22,500 nt of DNA from Penaeus vannamei (GCF_042767895.1 NC_091589.1:23148754-23171253); one strand, 5' to 3'. Counted from the stretch's first letter, positions 11,395 to 20,334 are shown. A program made the numbers and translations. Notes: a model not told the origin generated them from the sequence alone.

Positions 11395-11874
11395 GCAACC
11401 CGAGGAGGTGTCATGGCGACTGTTTTGATGATCGTTCCATTGAAAATATAACCCTTAAAATCATTACTTTCCAAGCAACCCGAGGAGGTGTCATGGCGAC
11501 TGTTTTGATGATCGTTCCATTGAAAATATAACCCTTAAAATCATTACTTTCCAAGCAACCCGAGGAGGTGTCATGGCGACTGTTTTGATGATCGTTCCAT
11601 TGAAAATATAACCCTTAAAATCATTACTTTCCAAGCAACCCGAGGAGGTGTCATGGCGACTGTTTTGATGATCGTTCCATTGAAAATATAACCCTTAAAA
11701 TCATTACTTTCCAAGCAACCCGAGGAGGTGTCATGGCGACTGTTTTGATGATCGTTCCATTGAAAATATAACCCTTAAAATCATTACTTTCCAAGCAACC
11801 CGAGGAGGTGTCATGGCGACTGTTTTGATGATCGTTCCATTGAAAATATAACCCTTAAAATCGTTACTTTCCAA
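11395..11874 (+). repeat. Run of six near-identical 80-bp monomers
   Basis: Units start at 11395, 11475, 11555, 11635, 11715 and 11795. All have ACCCGAG and the inverted hexamer CCATTG. The first five read as identical; the sixth differs only by CGTTACT for CATTACT. This is the most homogeneous stretch of the array and suggests very recent local amplification. Confidence 0.9.
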
Positions 11875-12427
11875 GCAACTCGAGGAGGTGTCATGGCGAC
11901 TGTTTTGATGATCGTTCAATGGAAATATAACCCTTAAAATCATTACTTTCCAAGCAACTCGAGGTGGTGTCATGGCGACTGTTTTGATGATCGTTCAATG
12001 GAAATATAACCCTTAAAATCATTCCTTTCCAAGCAACTCGAGGAGGTGTCATGGCGACTGTTTTGATGATCGTTCAATGGAAATATAACCCTTAAAATCA
12101 TTACTTTCCAAGCAACTCGAGGAGGTGTCATGGCGACTGTTTTGATGATCGTTCAATGGAAATATAACCCTTAAAGTCATTACTTTCCAAGCAACTCGAG
12201 GAGGTGTCATGGCGACTGTTTTGATGATCGTTCAATGGAAATATAACCATTAAAATCATTACTTTCCAAGCAACTCGAGGAGGTGTCATGGCGACTGTTT
12301 TGATGATTGTTCAATGGAAATATAACCCTTAAAATCGTTACTTTCCAAGCAACTCGAGGAGGTGTCATGGCGGCTATTTTGATGATCGTTCAATGGAAAT
12401 ATAACCCTTAAAATCGTTACTTTCCAA

Positions 12428-13138
12428 GCAACTCGAGGAGGTGTCATGGCGACTGTTTTGATGATCGTTCAATGGAAATATAACCATTAAAATCAATACT
12501 TTCCAAGCAACTCGAGGAGGTGTCATGGCGACTTTTTTGATGATTGTTCAATGGAAATATAACCATTAAAATCATTACTTTCCAAGCAACTCGAGGAGGT
12601 GTCATGGCGACTGTTTTGATGATCGTTCAATGGAAATATAACCATTAAAATCATTACTTTCCAAGCAACTCGAGGAGGTGTCATGGCGACTGTTTTGATG
12701 ATCGTTCAATGGAAATATAACCGTTAAAATCATTCCTTTCCAAGCAACTCGAGGAGGTGTCATGGCGGCTATTTTGATGATCGTTCAATGGAAATATAAC
12801 CCTTAAAATCGTTACTTTCCAAGCAACTCCAGGAGGTGTCATGGCGACTGTTTTGATGATCGTTCAATGGAAATATAACCCTTAAAATCGTTACTTTCCA
12901 AGCAACTCGAGGAGGTGTCATGGCGACTGTTTTGATGATCGTTCAATGGAAATATAACCCTTAAAATCGTTACTTTCCAAGCAACTCCAGGAGGTGTCAT
13001 GGCGACTGTTTTGATGATTGTTCAATGGAAATATAACCATTAAAATCATTACTTTCCAAGCAACTCGAGGAGGTGTCATGGCGACTGTTTTGATGATTGT
13101 TCAATGGAAATATAACCCTTAAAATCATTCCTTTCCAA
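12428..13138 (+). repeat. Second copy of the nine-monomer block
   Basis: Matches 9175-9885 monomer by monomer, with one extra unit at 12507 (marked by ACTTTTTTG) and one unit lost by fusion at 12981, whose left part matches the unit at 9649 and right part the unit at 9728. The offset is therefore 3253 bp at both ends and 3332 bp in the middle. Confidence 0.85.
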
Positions 13139-14246
13139 GCAACTCGAGGAGGTGTCATGGCGACTGTTTTGATGATCGTTCAGTGGAAATATAACCATTA
13201 AAATCGTTACTTTCCAAGCAACCCGAGGAGGTGTCATGGCGACTGTTTTGATGATCGTTCAATGGAAATATAACCATTAAAATCATTACTTTCCAAGCAA
13301 CTCGAGGAGGTGTCATGGCGACTGTTTCGATGATCGTTCAATGGAAATATAACCATTAAAATCATTACTTTCCAAGCAACTCGAGGAGGTGTCATGGCGA
13401 CTGTTTTGATGATCGTTCAATGGAAATATAACCCTTAAAATCATTACTTTCCAAGCAACTCGAGGAGGTGTCATGGCGACTGTTTTGATGATCGTTCCAT
13501 TGAAAATATAACCCTTAAAATCATTACTTTCCAAGCAACTCGAGGAGGTGTCATGAAGTCTATTTTGATGATTGTTCAATGGAAATATAACCATTAAAAT
13601 CATTACTTTCCAAGCAACTCGAGGTGGTGTCATGGCGACTGTTTTGATGATTGTTCAATGGAAATATAACCCTTAAAGTCATTACTTTCCAAGCAACTCG
13701 AGGAGGTGTCATGGCGACTGTTTTGATGATTGTTCAATGGAAATATAACCCTTAAAGTCATTACTTTCCAAGCAACTCGAGGAGGTGTCATGGCGACTGT
13801 TTTGATGATTGTTCAATGGAAATATAACCCTTAAAATCAATACTTTCCAAGCAACTCGAGGAGGTGTCATGGCGACTGTTTTGATGATCGTTCAATGGAA
13901 ATATAACCCTTAAAATCATTACTTTCCAAGCAACTCGAGGAGGTGTCATGGCGACTGTTTTGATGATCGTTCAATGGAAATATAACCCTTAAAATCATTA
14001 CTTTCCAAGCAACTCGAGGAGGTGTCATGGCGACTGTTTTGATGATCGTTCCATTGAAAATATAACCCTTAAAATCATTACTTTCCAAGCAACTCGAGGA
14101 GGTGTCATGGCGACTGTTTTGATGATCGTTCAATGGAAATATAACCATTAAAATCATTCCTTTCCAAGCAACTCGAGGAGGTGTCATGGCGACTGTTTTG
14201 ATGATCGTTCAATGGAAATATAACCATTAAAATCATTCCTTTCCAA

Positions 14247-14562
14247 GCAACTCGAGGAGGTGTCATGGCGACGGTTTTGATGATTGTTCAATGGAAATAT
14301 AACCCTTAAAGTCATTACTTTCCAAGCAACTCGAGGAGGTGTCATGGCGACTGTTTTGATGATTGTTCAATGGAAATATAACCATTAAAATCATTCCTTT
14401 CCAAGCAACTCGAGGAGGTGTCATGGCGACGGTTTTGATGATTGTTCAATGGAAATATAACCCTTAAAGTCATTACTTTCCAAGCAACTCGAGGAGGTGT
14501 CATGGCGACTGTTTTGATGATTGTTCAATGGAAATATAACCCTTAAAATCATTCCTTTCCAA
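14247..14562 (+). repeat. 158-bp dimer repeated twice within the array
   Basis: Units at 14247 and 14405 share the rare ACGGTTTTG and AAAGTC changes. Units at 14326 and 14484 share ACTGTTTTG, GATTG and CATTCCT. The two 158-bp dimers (14247-14404, 14405-14562) are nearly identical and form a small higher-order repeat. Confidence 0.8.
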
Positions 14563-16454
14563 GCAACTCGAGGAGGTGTCATGGCGACTGTTTTGATGAT
14601 CGTTCAATGGAAATATAACCCTTAAAATCATTCCTTTCCAAGCAACTCGAGGAGGTGTCATGGCGACTGTTTTGATGATCGTTCAATGGAAATATAACCC
14701 TTAAAATCATTACTTTCCAAGCAACTCGGTGTCATGAAGTCTATTTTGATGATCGTTCAATGGAAATATAACCCTTAAAATCATTACTTTCCAAGCAACC
14801 CGAGGAGGTGTCATGGCGTCTATTTTGATGATCGTTCAATGGAAATATAACCCTTAAAATCATTACTTTCCAAGCAACTCGAGGAGGTGTCATGGCGTCT
14901 ATTTTGATGATTGTTCAATGGAAATATAACCCTTAAAATCATTACTTTCCAAGCAACTCGAGGAGGTGTCATGAAGTCTATTTTGATGATTGTTCAATGG
15001 AAATATAACCATTAAAATCATTACTTTCCAAGCAACTCGAGGAGGTGTCATGGCGACTGTTTTGATGATCGTTCCATTGAAAATATAACCATTAAAATCA
15101 TTACTTTCCAAGCAACTCGAGGAGGTGTCATAGAGTCTATTTTGATGATCGTTCAATGGAAATATAACCCTTAAAATCATTCCTTTCCAAGCAACTCGAG
15201 GAGGTGTCATGGCGTCTATTTTGATGATCGTTCAATGGAAATATAACCATTAAAATCGTTACTTTCCAAGCAACTCGAGGAGGTGTCATAGAGTCTATTT
15301 TGATGATCGTTCAATGGAAATATAACCCTTAAAATCGTTACTTTCCAAGCAACTCGAGGAGGTGTCATGGCGACTGTTTTGATGATCGTTCAATGGAAAT
15401 ATAACCCTTAAAGTCATTACTTTCCAAGCAACTCGAGGTGTCATGAAGTCCATTTTGATGATCGTTCAATGGAAATATAACCCTTAAAATCATTACTTTC
15501 CAAGCAACTCGAGGAGGTGTCATGGCGACTGTTTTGATGATTGTTCAATGGAAATATAACCCTTAAAATCGTTACTTTCCAAGCAACTCGAGGAGGTGTC
15601 ATGGCGACTGTTTTGATGATCGTTCAATGGAAATATAACCCTTAAAATCGTTACTTTCCAAGCAACCCGAGGAGGTGTCATGGCGACTGTTTTGATGATC
15701 GTTCAATGGAAATATAACCCTTAAAATCGTTACTTTCCAAGCAACTCGAGGAGGTGTCATGGCGACTGTTTTGATGATCGTTCAATGGAAATATAACCTT
15801 TAAAATCATTACTTTCCAAGCAACTCGAGGAGGTGTCATGGCGACTGTTTTGATGATCGTTCCATTGAAAATATAACCATTAAAATCATTACTTTCCAAG
15901 CAACTCGAGGAGGTGTCATGAAGTCTATTTTGATGATCGTTCAATGGAAATATAACCCTTAAAATCATTACTTTCCAAGCAACTCGAGGAGGTGTCATGG
16001 CGACTGTTTTGATGATCGTTCAATGGAAATATAACCCTTAAAATCATTACTTTCCAAGCAACTCGAGGAGGTGTCATGAAGTCTATTTTGATGATTGTTC
16101 AATGGAAATATAACCCTTAAAATCATTACTTTCCAAGCAACTCGAGGAGGTGTCATGGCGACTGTTTTGATGATCGTTCCATTGAAAATATAACCGTTAA
16201 AATCATTCCTTTCCAAGCAACCCGAGGAGGTGTCATGGCGACTGTTTTGATGATCGTTCAATGGAAATATAACCCTTAAAGTCATTACTTTCCAAGCAAC
16301 TCGAGGAGGTGTCATGGCGACTGTTTTGATGATCGTTCCATTCAAAATATAACCATTAAAATCATTACTTTCCAAGCAACCCGAGGAGGTGTCATGGCGA
16401 CTGTTTTGATGATCGTTCCATTCAAAATATAACCGTTAAAATCATTCCTTTCCA

Positions 16455-17100
16455 TCCTTTTCGGGAACTGAAATGATCGACCGTATTCACAAAGCATCCG
16501 TAACTTTTGTGACGTCATCAAAATAAAGATTCCAATGCGTCGTCTTTTTTTTATATAGATTCGTTTGAAAAGGAATTTCCCGGAATCTAGCCATTCCGTC
16601 CAATTAATGAAGCAAGTGATTTATTTTTTTCGTTCTTTTTTTTCTGTTTTGGTTAAAAATCTTCACGACTAAGTGCTGCCATTCGAGTTGGGTTCACTCG
16701 TCCGAATCCTCGACCATGAAATTCATAACGTTCCTTACTAATGTGTTCGGACGGACATCTTTGAAATAGCTCTTGTCATTAAAACTATTTTTTTCTTCTT
16801 CTTTCTTTTTTTATCTCTCTTTTTCGGGGGTTCAGTACAGAAGTGAGGACGAGACTGCTCGAAACGGGAAATCTAGACTTCAGTTCCTCCCTTTCATGAA
16901 GGGATACGAACACATCTGTAACCGATGTCGAGAAACCGTTTTTTTTTTTTGTTTTTTTTTCCTTTTTCCTTTTTATTTCTTCCCCTTTTTCTCTTTCCCG
17001 GACATTTTCTCCGTGAAATCTGGCTCTTTCTTGAATCATTACCATTTCTCCAAAACTACGTCATTTGGTTAATGAGAACAAGTTTCACGAAGAAAAGCGT
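16455..17100. other. Unique right flank of the satellite
   Basis: Mostly non-repetitive DNA with several T-runs (16618-16650, 16787-16825, 16938-16975). It holds a CRE palindrome at 16510, a TATA-like TATATAG at 16552, and an inverted repeat CGTCCGAA (16699-16706) / TTCGGACG (16746-16753) with a 39-nt gap. No open frame is convincing; those present cover T-rich or low-complexity DNA. Confidence 0.6.
16510..16517. promoter_or_regulatory. CRE-type palindrome TGACGTCA
   Basis: A perfect 8-bp consensus site for CREB/ATF bZIP proteins lies 56 bp beyond the array edge. The surrounding TTTTGTGACGTCATCAAAA is nearly palindromic with one extra base. A TATA-like TATATAG follows at 16552-16558. The sequence match is certain; function is only a possibility. 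Confidence 0.35.
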
Positions 17101-17383
17101 TATTTAAAAAAAAAAGAGAAATACGCTTCGGAAAAATGGTCATATACCTTCACGAGGACAAGGAGGACGGGGAAATGTGCGACTACTATTTCTGTAAAAC
17201 TCATGAACATAATAATGAGTATAATAACGGAGCTGCTAATGATGATGACAAAAAAAGTAGTTTTAGTTGTAGAAGCATAATTAGTAACAGCAACAGAAGT
17301 AATAGTTGTTGTTACTGCTGTCTTTGTTACAGCTGTTGTAGCAAAAATGTTATTCTCATTGAAGTTATAACAATAATCAGATG
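17101..17383. other. Degenerate trinucleotide-flavoured spacer with an imperfect hairpin
   Basis: From about 17200 the sequence is rich in AAT, GAT, GTT and CAG triplets, like a decayed trinucleotide repeat. An imperfect inverted repeat of 19 bp per arm with 15 matches (17284-17302 and 17312-17330) encloses a 9-nt loop. An 82-residue open frame (17136-17384) is Asn/Asp/Ser/Cys-rich with no recognised domain; I do not call it a gene. Confidence 0.55.
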
Positions 17384-17465
17384 AGGATGAGGATGGTGAT
17401 GATGATGATGATGTTGACGATTATGATGGCGATGGTAATGATATTGATGATAATGATATTGATGG

Positions 17466-17505
<40 letters not shown>

Positions 17506-17513
17506 AATGATGA

Positions 17514-17544
<31 letters not shown>

Positions 17545-17600
17545 TATGGTTATGGTTATGGTGATGATGATGATGATGATGATGACGATGACGATAACAC
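17384..17600. repeat. GAT trinucleotide microsatellite
   Basis: GATGAT runs with GGT, GAC, TAATGAT and TATGGT interruptions. The longest pure stretch is near 17466-17503. Reads as poly-Met/Asp or poly-Ile depending on frame; not coding. Confidence 0.95.
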
Positions 17601-17764
17601 CACTACCACTAACAACGACAGTGATAATAAGAGCAGTCCATCCTCCACTACCATTAAAATAATAATCCCACTCTATTCCCGCCATTACCACCACCCATTT
17701 GGACCGAGAGAGAAAAGGGGTTCCTGCAAACTAGCCTATTAAACACAAAAAGATAAGAGAAATA

Positions 17765-17965
<201 letters not shown>

Positions 17966-18315
17966 GAAGGAAATGACTTCCATTTTAGTTAATATCTCTC
18001 GTCTATACGGTTAGATTGGCCGGGAGAGGGCGAGGGAGAGTGCGTATAGAAACGGAATCCAATTGTTCGAAATATTCCCTTTTCAATTATTCTGATGATA
18101 TATAATGTTCCTCCGCCGTCTGTAATGTTAATGAATTGATGGGTCGAATGGCGCTATTTCTTTAAAAAAATGAGTTTAATGAGTAAAAAAAGGAGGGATG
18201 GCGATCAAAGGGAATATTGCATGTTGCTTCGTCACTTATGCGGCGCCGATTTGTATAAATTTGTCACCATTCGAGGAAAACTGATTCAGTCCTACCGGTT
18301 CTGGTTTGCGAGTTC
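17966..18315. other. Unique segment, nothing firmly recognised
   Basis: Non-repetitive DNA of moderate complexity. An open frame begins at 18170, and its first ~50 residues come from this segment. It then runs straight into the C-rich tract as Pro/Ser low complexity. I recognise no domain and do not call a gene, although this is the least repeat-like open frame start in the window. Confidence 0.5.
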
Positions 18316-18777
18316 TCCCGCGAACTCCCCTTCCCTTTCCCCTCCCCCTCCCCCTTACGAACTCCCCCCCATCACACCTACCCCCCTCCCCTCCCCTCTC
18401 CCCGACCGACCCCCTCCCTTCCCCTCCCCTCGTACCTACTCCCTCCCACGGACTTCCCTCCCCTCGCACCTACCCCATCTCCCTCACCCTCCATGGACTC
18501 CCCTCCGCTCCCCTCTCCTTACACCCTCCCCCCCACGGACCCCCTCCCCTCGCACCTACCCCCTCCCCCTCACCACCCATAGACTCCCCTCCCCTCCCCT
18601 CTCCTTACACCCCCCCCTCGCACCTACCACATCTCCCTTCCCCCCCCCACCCCCCACCCCTCTCCTCCTTCCCCCCATAAAAAAACTACAAACTTACCCT
18701 ACCCCCTCTCCCTCTATTCCCCTTTCCTCCCTTTACCCCTCCCCCTCCCCCCCTACCCCTACCCCCCCTTCTCCAGC
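18316..18777. repeat. C-rich polypyrimidine domain with degenerate minisatellite
   Basis: CCCTCCCC-rich DNA in which CTCGCACCTACCCC, ACGGACTCCCCTCC-type and CTCCTTACACCC motifs recur at uneven spacing (about 65-90 bp). It is almost free of G on the plus strand except at CG steps in the motifs. Confidence 0.85.
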
Positions 18778-18865
18778 CCGTTGACAGATGCAAGTGAATC
18801 CGCTGCTCCCTGTCAAGAACTGTCAACGGAGAGGATGCCGTTGACAGGTGATATTACCTTGACGG
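18778..18865. promoter_or_regulatory. TTGACAG inverted-repeat cluster with a 10-bp perfect hairpin
   Basis: CCGTTGACAG occurs at 18778-18787 and 18838-18847, and its exact reverse complement CTGTCAACGG at 18820-18829. The last two form a perfect 10-bp stem with an 8-nt loop (18830-18837); the first can pair with the same middle arm instead. A further CTGTCA lies at 18810-18815 and a variant CTTGACGG at 18858-18865. TGACAG is the known core of TALE homeodomain (Meis/Homothorax, TGIF) sites. Regulatory function is inference; the arrangement is directly visible. Confidence 0.5.
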
Positions 18866-19267
18866 AAAGAGAGGGAGAGTGGGGGAGAGGGAGAGGGAGA
18901 GAGGGGGAGAGGGAGAGTGGGGGAGAGGGAGAGAGGCAAAATGAATTAGGAAATGCGTATGTGGGTGAGAGGGGGAGGAAGGAGAGGGGCGGGGGGGAGG
19001 GAGAGGGGAGGGGGAGAGGCGGAGTGAGAGGGGTGGAAGGGAGAGGAGGGAAGAGGCGGAGGGAGAGAGAGGTGAGAATATGTACTTATGTAGAGATGGG
19101 GCAGAGAAGGAAAGGAGGTAAGGAGGAAAATAAAAGAGAGAGAGAAAGAAAGAGAGAGAGAGATGAAAGCGGGTGAGTAAAGAGAAACGAGGGACAGGGA
19201 AGGAAAAGAAGGGTGGAAAAAAGAGAGGCACGAGAGAGGCAAAAGCAGGGTGGAAGAGAGAGGGGGA
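18866..19267. repeat. GA/GGGA-rich polypurine domain
   Basis: GAGAGGGAGAG-type sequence with GGGGGAGAGG runs, broken by a short AT-containing piece near 18938-18962 and another near 19077-19095. The plus strand is purine-dominated. Open frames on both strands are Glu/Arg/Gly or Ser/Leu/Pro low complexity. Confidence 0.9.
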
Positions 19268-19600
19268 AAACTAGAAGACGAAAAAAAGAAAAGCAGCAAC
19301 TAGAAGAAGAAAAACAAAAACAAAACTAGAAGAAGAAAAAGAACTAGATGAAGACAAAAAAACAAGAAGAAAAAAAAGAAAAAAAAACTAGAAGAGGAAG
19401 AAGAAGAACTAGAATATGAAGAGGAAGAAGAAGAAGAACTAGAATAAGAAGAAGAAGATGAAAAAGAAAAAGAAAAACAGTAACTAGAAGAAAAAAAACT
19501 ATAATAAGAAGTAGAAGAAAAAGAAAAACAAACAGAATAAGAAGAAGAAGAACTAGACTAACAATAATAAGAAGAAAAACAAAAGCAACAACTAGAACAA
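19268..19600. repeat. Degenerate AAG-rich repeat with ACTAGAAGAAGAA motif
   Basis: ACTAGAAGAAGAAAAA-like motifs recur many times at irregular spacing, separated by AAG and AAAAAC runs. The CTAG is retained in most copies. It continues the polypurine domain. Confidence 0.85.
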
Positions 19601-19901
19601 GAACAAGAGCAAGAACAGGAGGAGGGAGCGAGCGAGGGCCGACGGCGGGCAGGAAGTCTCCTTCGGCGACAGGAGCTAAAAGCTGACGAAGGACGACCTC
19701 TTCTTCTTCTTCTTCTTCTTCTCCGCCTGTGTCCCGGTTGTGAGTTGTGAGTTGTGAGTTGTTCTTTTGTCCAGCTGATTTGGAGCAGCTTTCGTTGGTT
19801 TGTTTGTTTTTTGGTTGTTTGTCTGTCTGTCTGCCTTTATCTGTCTCTGCCTCTGCCTCTCTGTCTGTCTGTCTGTCTGTCTGTCTGTCACTGTCTCTCT
19901 C

Positions 19902-19965
<64 letters not shown>

Positions 19966-19970
19966 CTTTA
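19566..19970 (+). repeat. Tandem duplication of ~400 bp, copy 1
   Basis: The copy runs from AATAAGAAGAAAAAC through a complex GC-rich core (about 19625-19700), a CTT run, three GTTGTGA units, a TTTGTCCAGCTGATTTGGAG segment, and a CTGT/CTCT microsatellite. The core contains the inverted repeat TCCTTCG (19659-19665) / CGAAGGA (19687-19693). Gene-like open frames here are Ser/Val/Cys/Leu repeats from CTGT. Confidence 0.92.
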
Positions 19971-20269
19971 AATAAGAAGAAAAATAAAAACAACAACCAG
20001 AACAAGAACAAGACCAAGAACAGGAGGAAGGAGCGAGCGAGGGCCGACGGCGGGCAGGAAGTCTCCTTCGGCGACAGGAGCTAAAAGCTGACGAAGGACG
20101 ACCTCTTCTTCTTCTTCTTCTTCTCCGCCTGTGTCCCGGTTGTGAGTTGTGAGTTGTGAGTTGTTCTTTTGTCCAGCTGATTTGGAGCAGCTTTCGTTGG
20201 TTTGTTTGTTTTTTGGTTGTTTGTCTGTCTGTCTGTCTGTCTGCCTCTATCTGTCTCTGTCTCTGCCTC

Positions 20270-20334
<65 letters not shown>

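Larger units (their letters stand above)
6802..16454 (+). repeat. 9.65-kb satellite array of a 79-bp monomer, about 122 copies
   Basis: Head-to-tail monomers run AGCAACTCGAGGAGGTGTC, then ATGGCGACTGTTTTGATGA, then TCGTTCAATGGAAATATAAC, then CCTTAAAATCATTACTTTCCA. The basic length is 79 bp (starts at 6803, 6882, 6961, 7040). I counted 23 monomers of 80 bp and two with small deletions (5 bp in the unit at 14721, 3 bp in the unit at 15428); 122 x 79 + 23 - 8 equals the observed 9653 bp. Variable sites: ACTCGAG/ACCCGAG/ATTCGAG/ACTCCAG; GCGACTGTT, AAGTCTATT, GCGTCTATT or GCGGCTATT after ATG; GATCG/GATTG; CAATGG/CCATTG; CCTT, CATT or CGTT before AAAATC; and CATTACT, CATTCCT, CGTTACT or CAATACT. Many monomers carry an XhoI site (CTCGAG). 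The recurring 106-residue minus-strand frames arise where an 80-bp unit resets the frame. Confidence 0.98.

Noticed and set aside
7135..16375. Recurring 106-residue minus-strand open frames (starting MTPPRVAWKVMIL) across the satellite
   Set aside because: They are the 79-bp unit read in successive frames and continued past the one frame with a stop by an 80-bp unit. They start and stop at fixed monomer positions, and no promoter or unique sequence is attached.
6802..16454. CRISPR-like array
   Set aside because: There are no spacers. The units are contiguous 79-bp tandem copies with scattered substitutions, in a eukaryotic-looking context, and without cas genes.
6802..16454. AGGAGG before ATG as a real Shine-Dalgarno site
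   Set aside because: The surrounding DNA is microsatellite-rich eukaryotic nuclear sequence. The frame ends after 12-14 codons in each unit.
6802..16454. Dense Pleiohomeotic/YY1 (GCCAT) binding platform in the satellite
   Set aside because: GCCAT is present on the minus strand of most units, but the flanking bases do not fit the longer consensus. A 5-base core is too short to support the claim.
16681..16753. tRNA-derived SINE or tRNA (GGTTCACTCGTCCGAATCC)
   Set aside because: Looks a little like a B box but lacks the GGTTCGANNCC pattern, and no A box or cloverleaf can be drawn. Only a short inverted repeat is real.
17136..17384. 82-residue frame rich in Asn, Asp, Ser and Cys
   Set aside because: The DNA is a decayed trinucleotide repeat. 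The Cys spacing (CCYCCLCYSCC) comes from TGT/TGC triplets and not from a recognised zinc or disulfide motif.
18170..18784. 204-residue frame with a non-repetitive N-terminal ~50 residues
   Set aside because: The remainder is Pro-rich translation of the C-rich tract. The short N-terminal part matches no family I recognise and could be chance.
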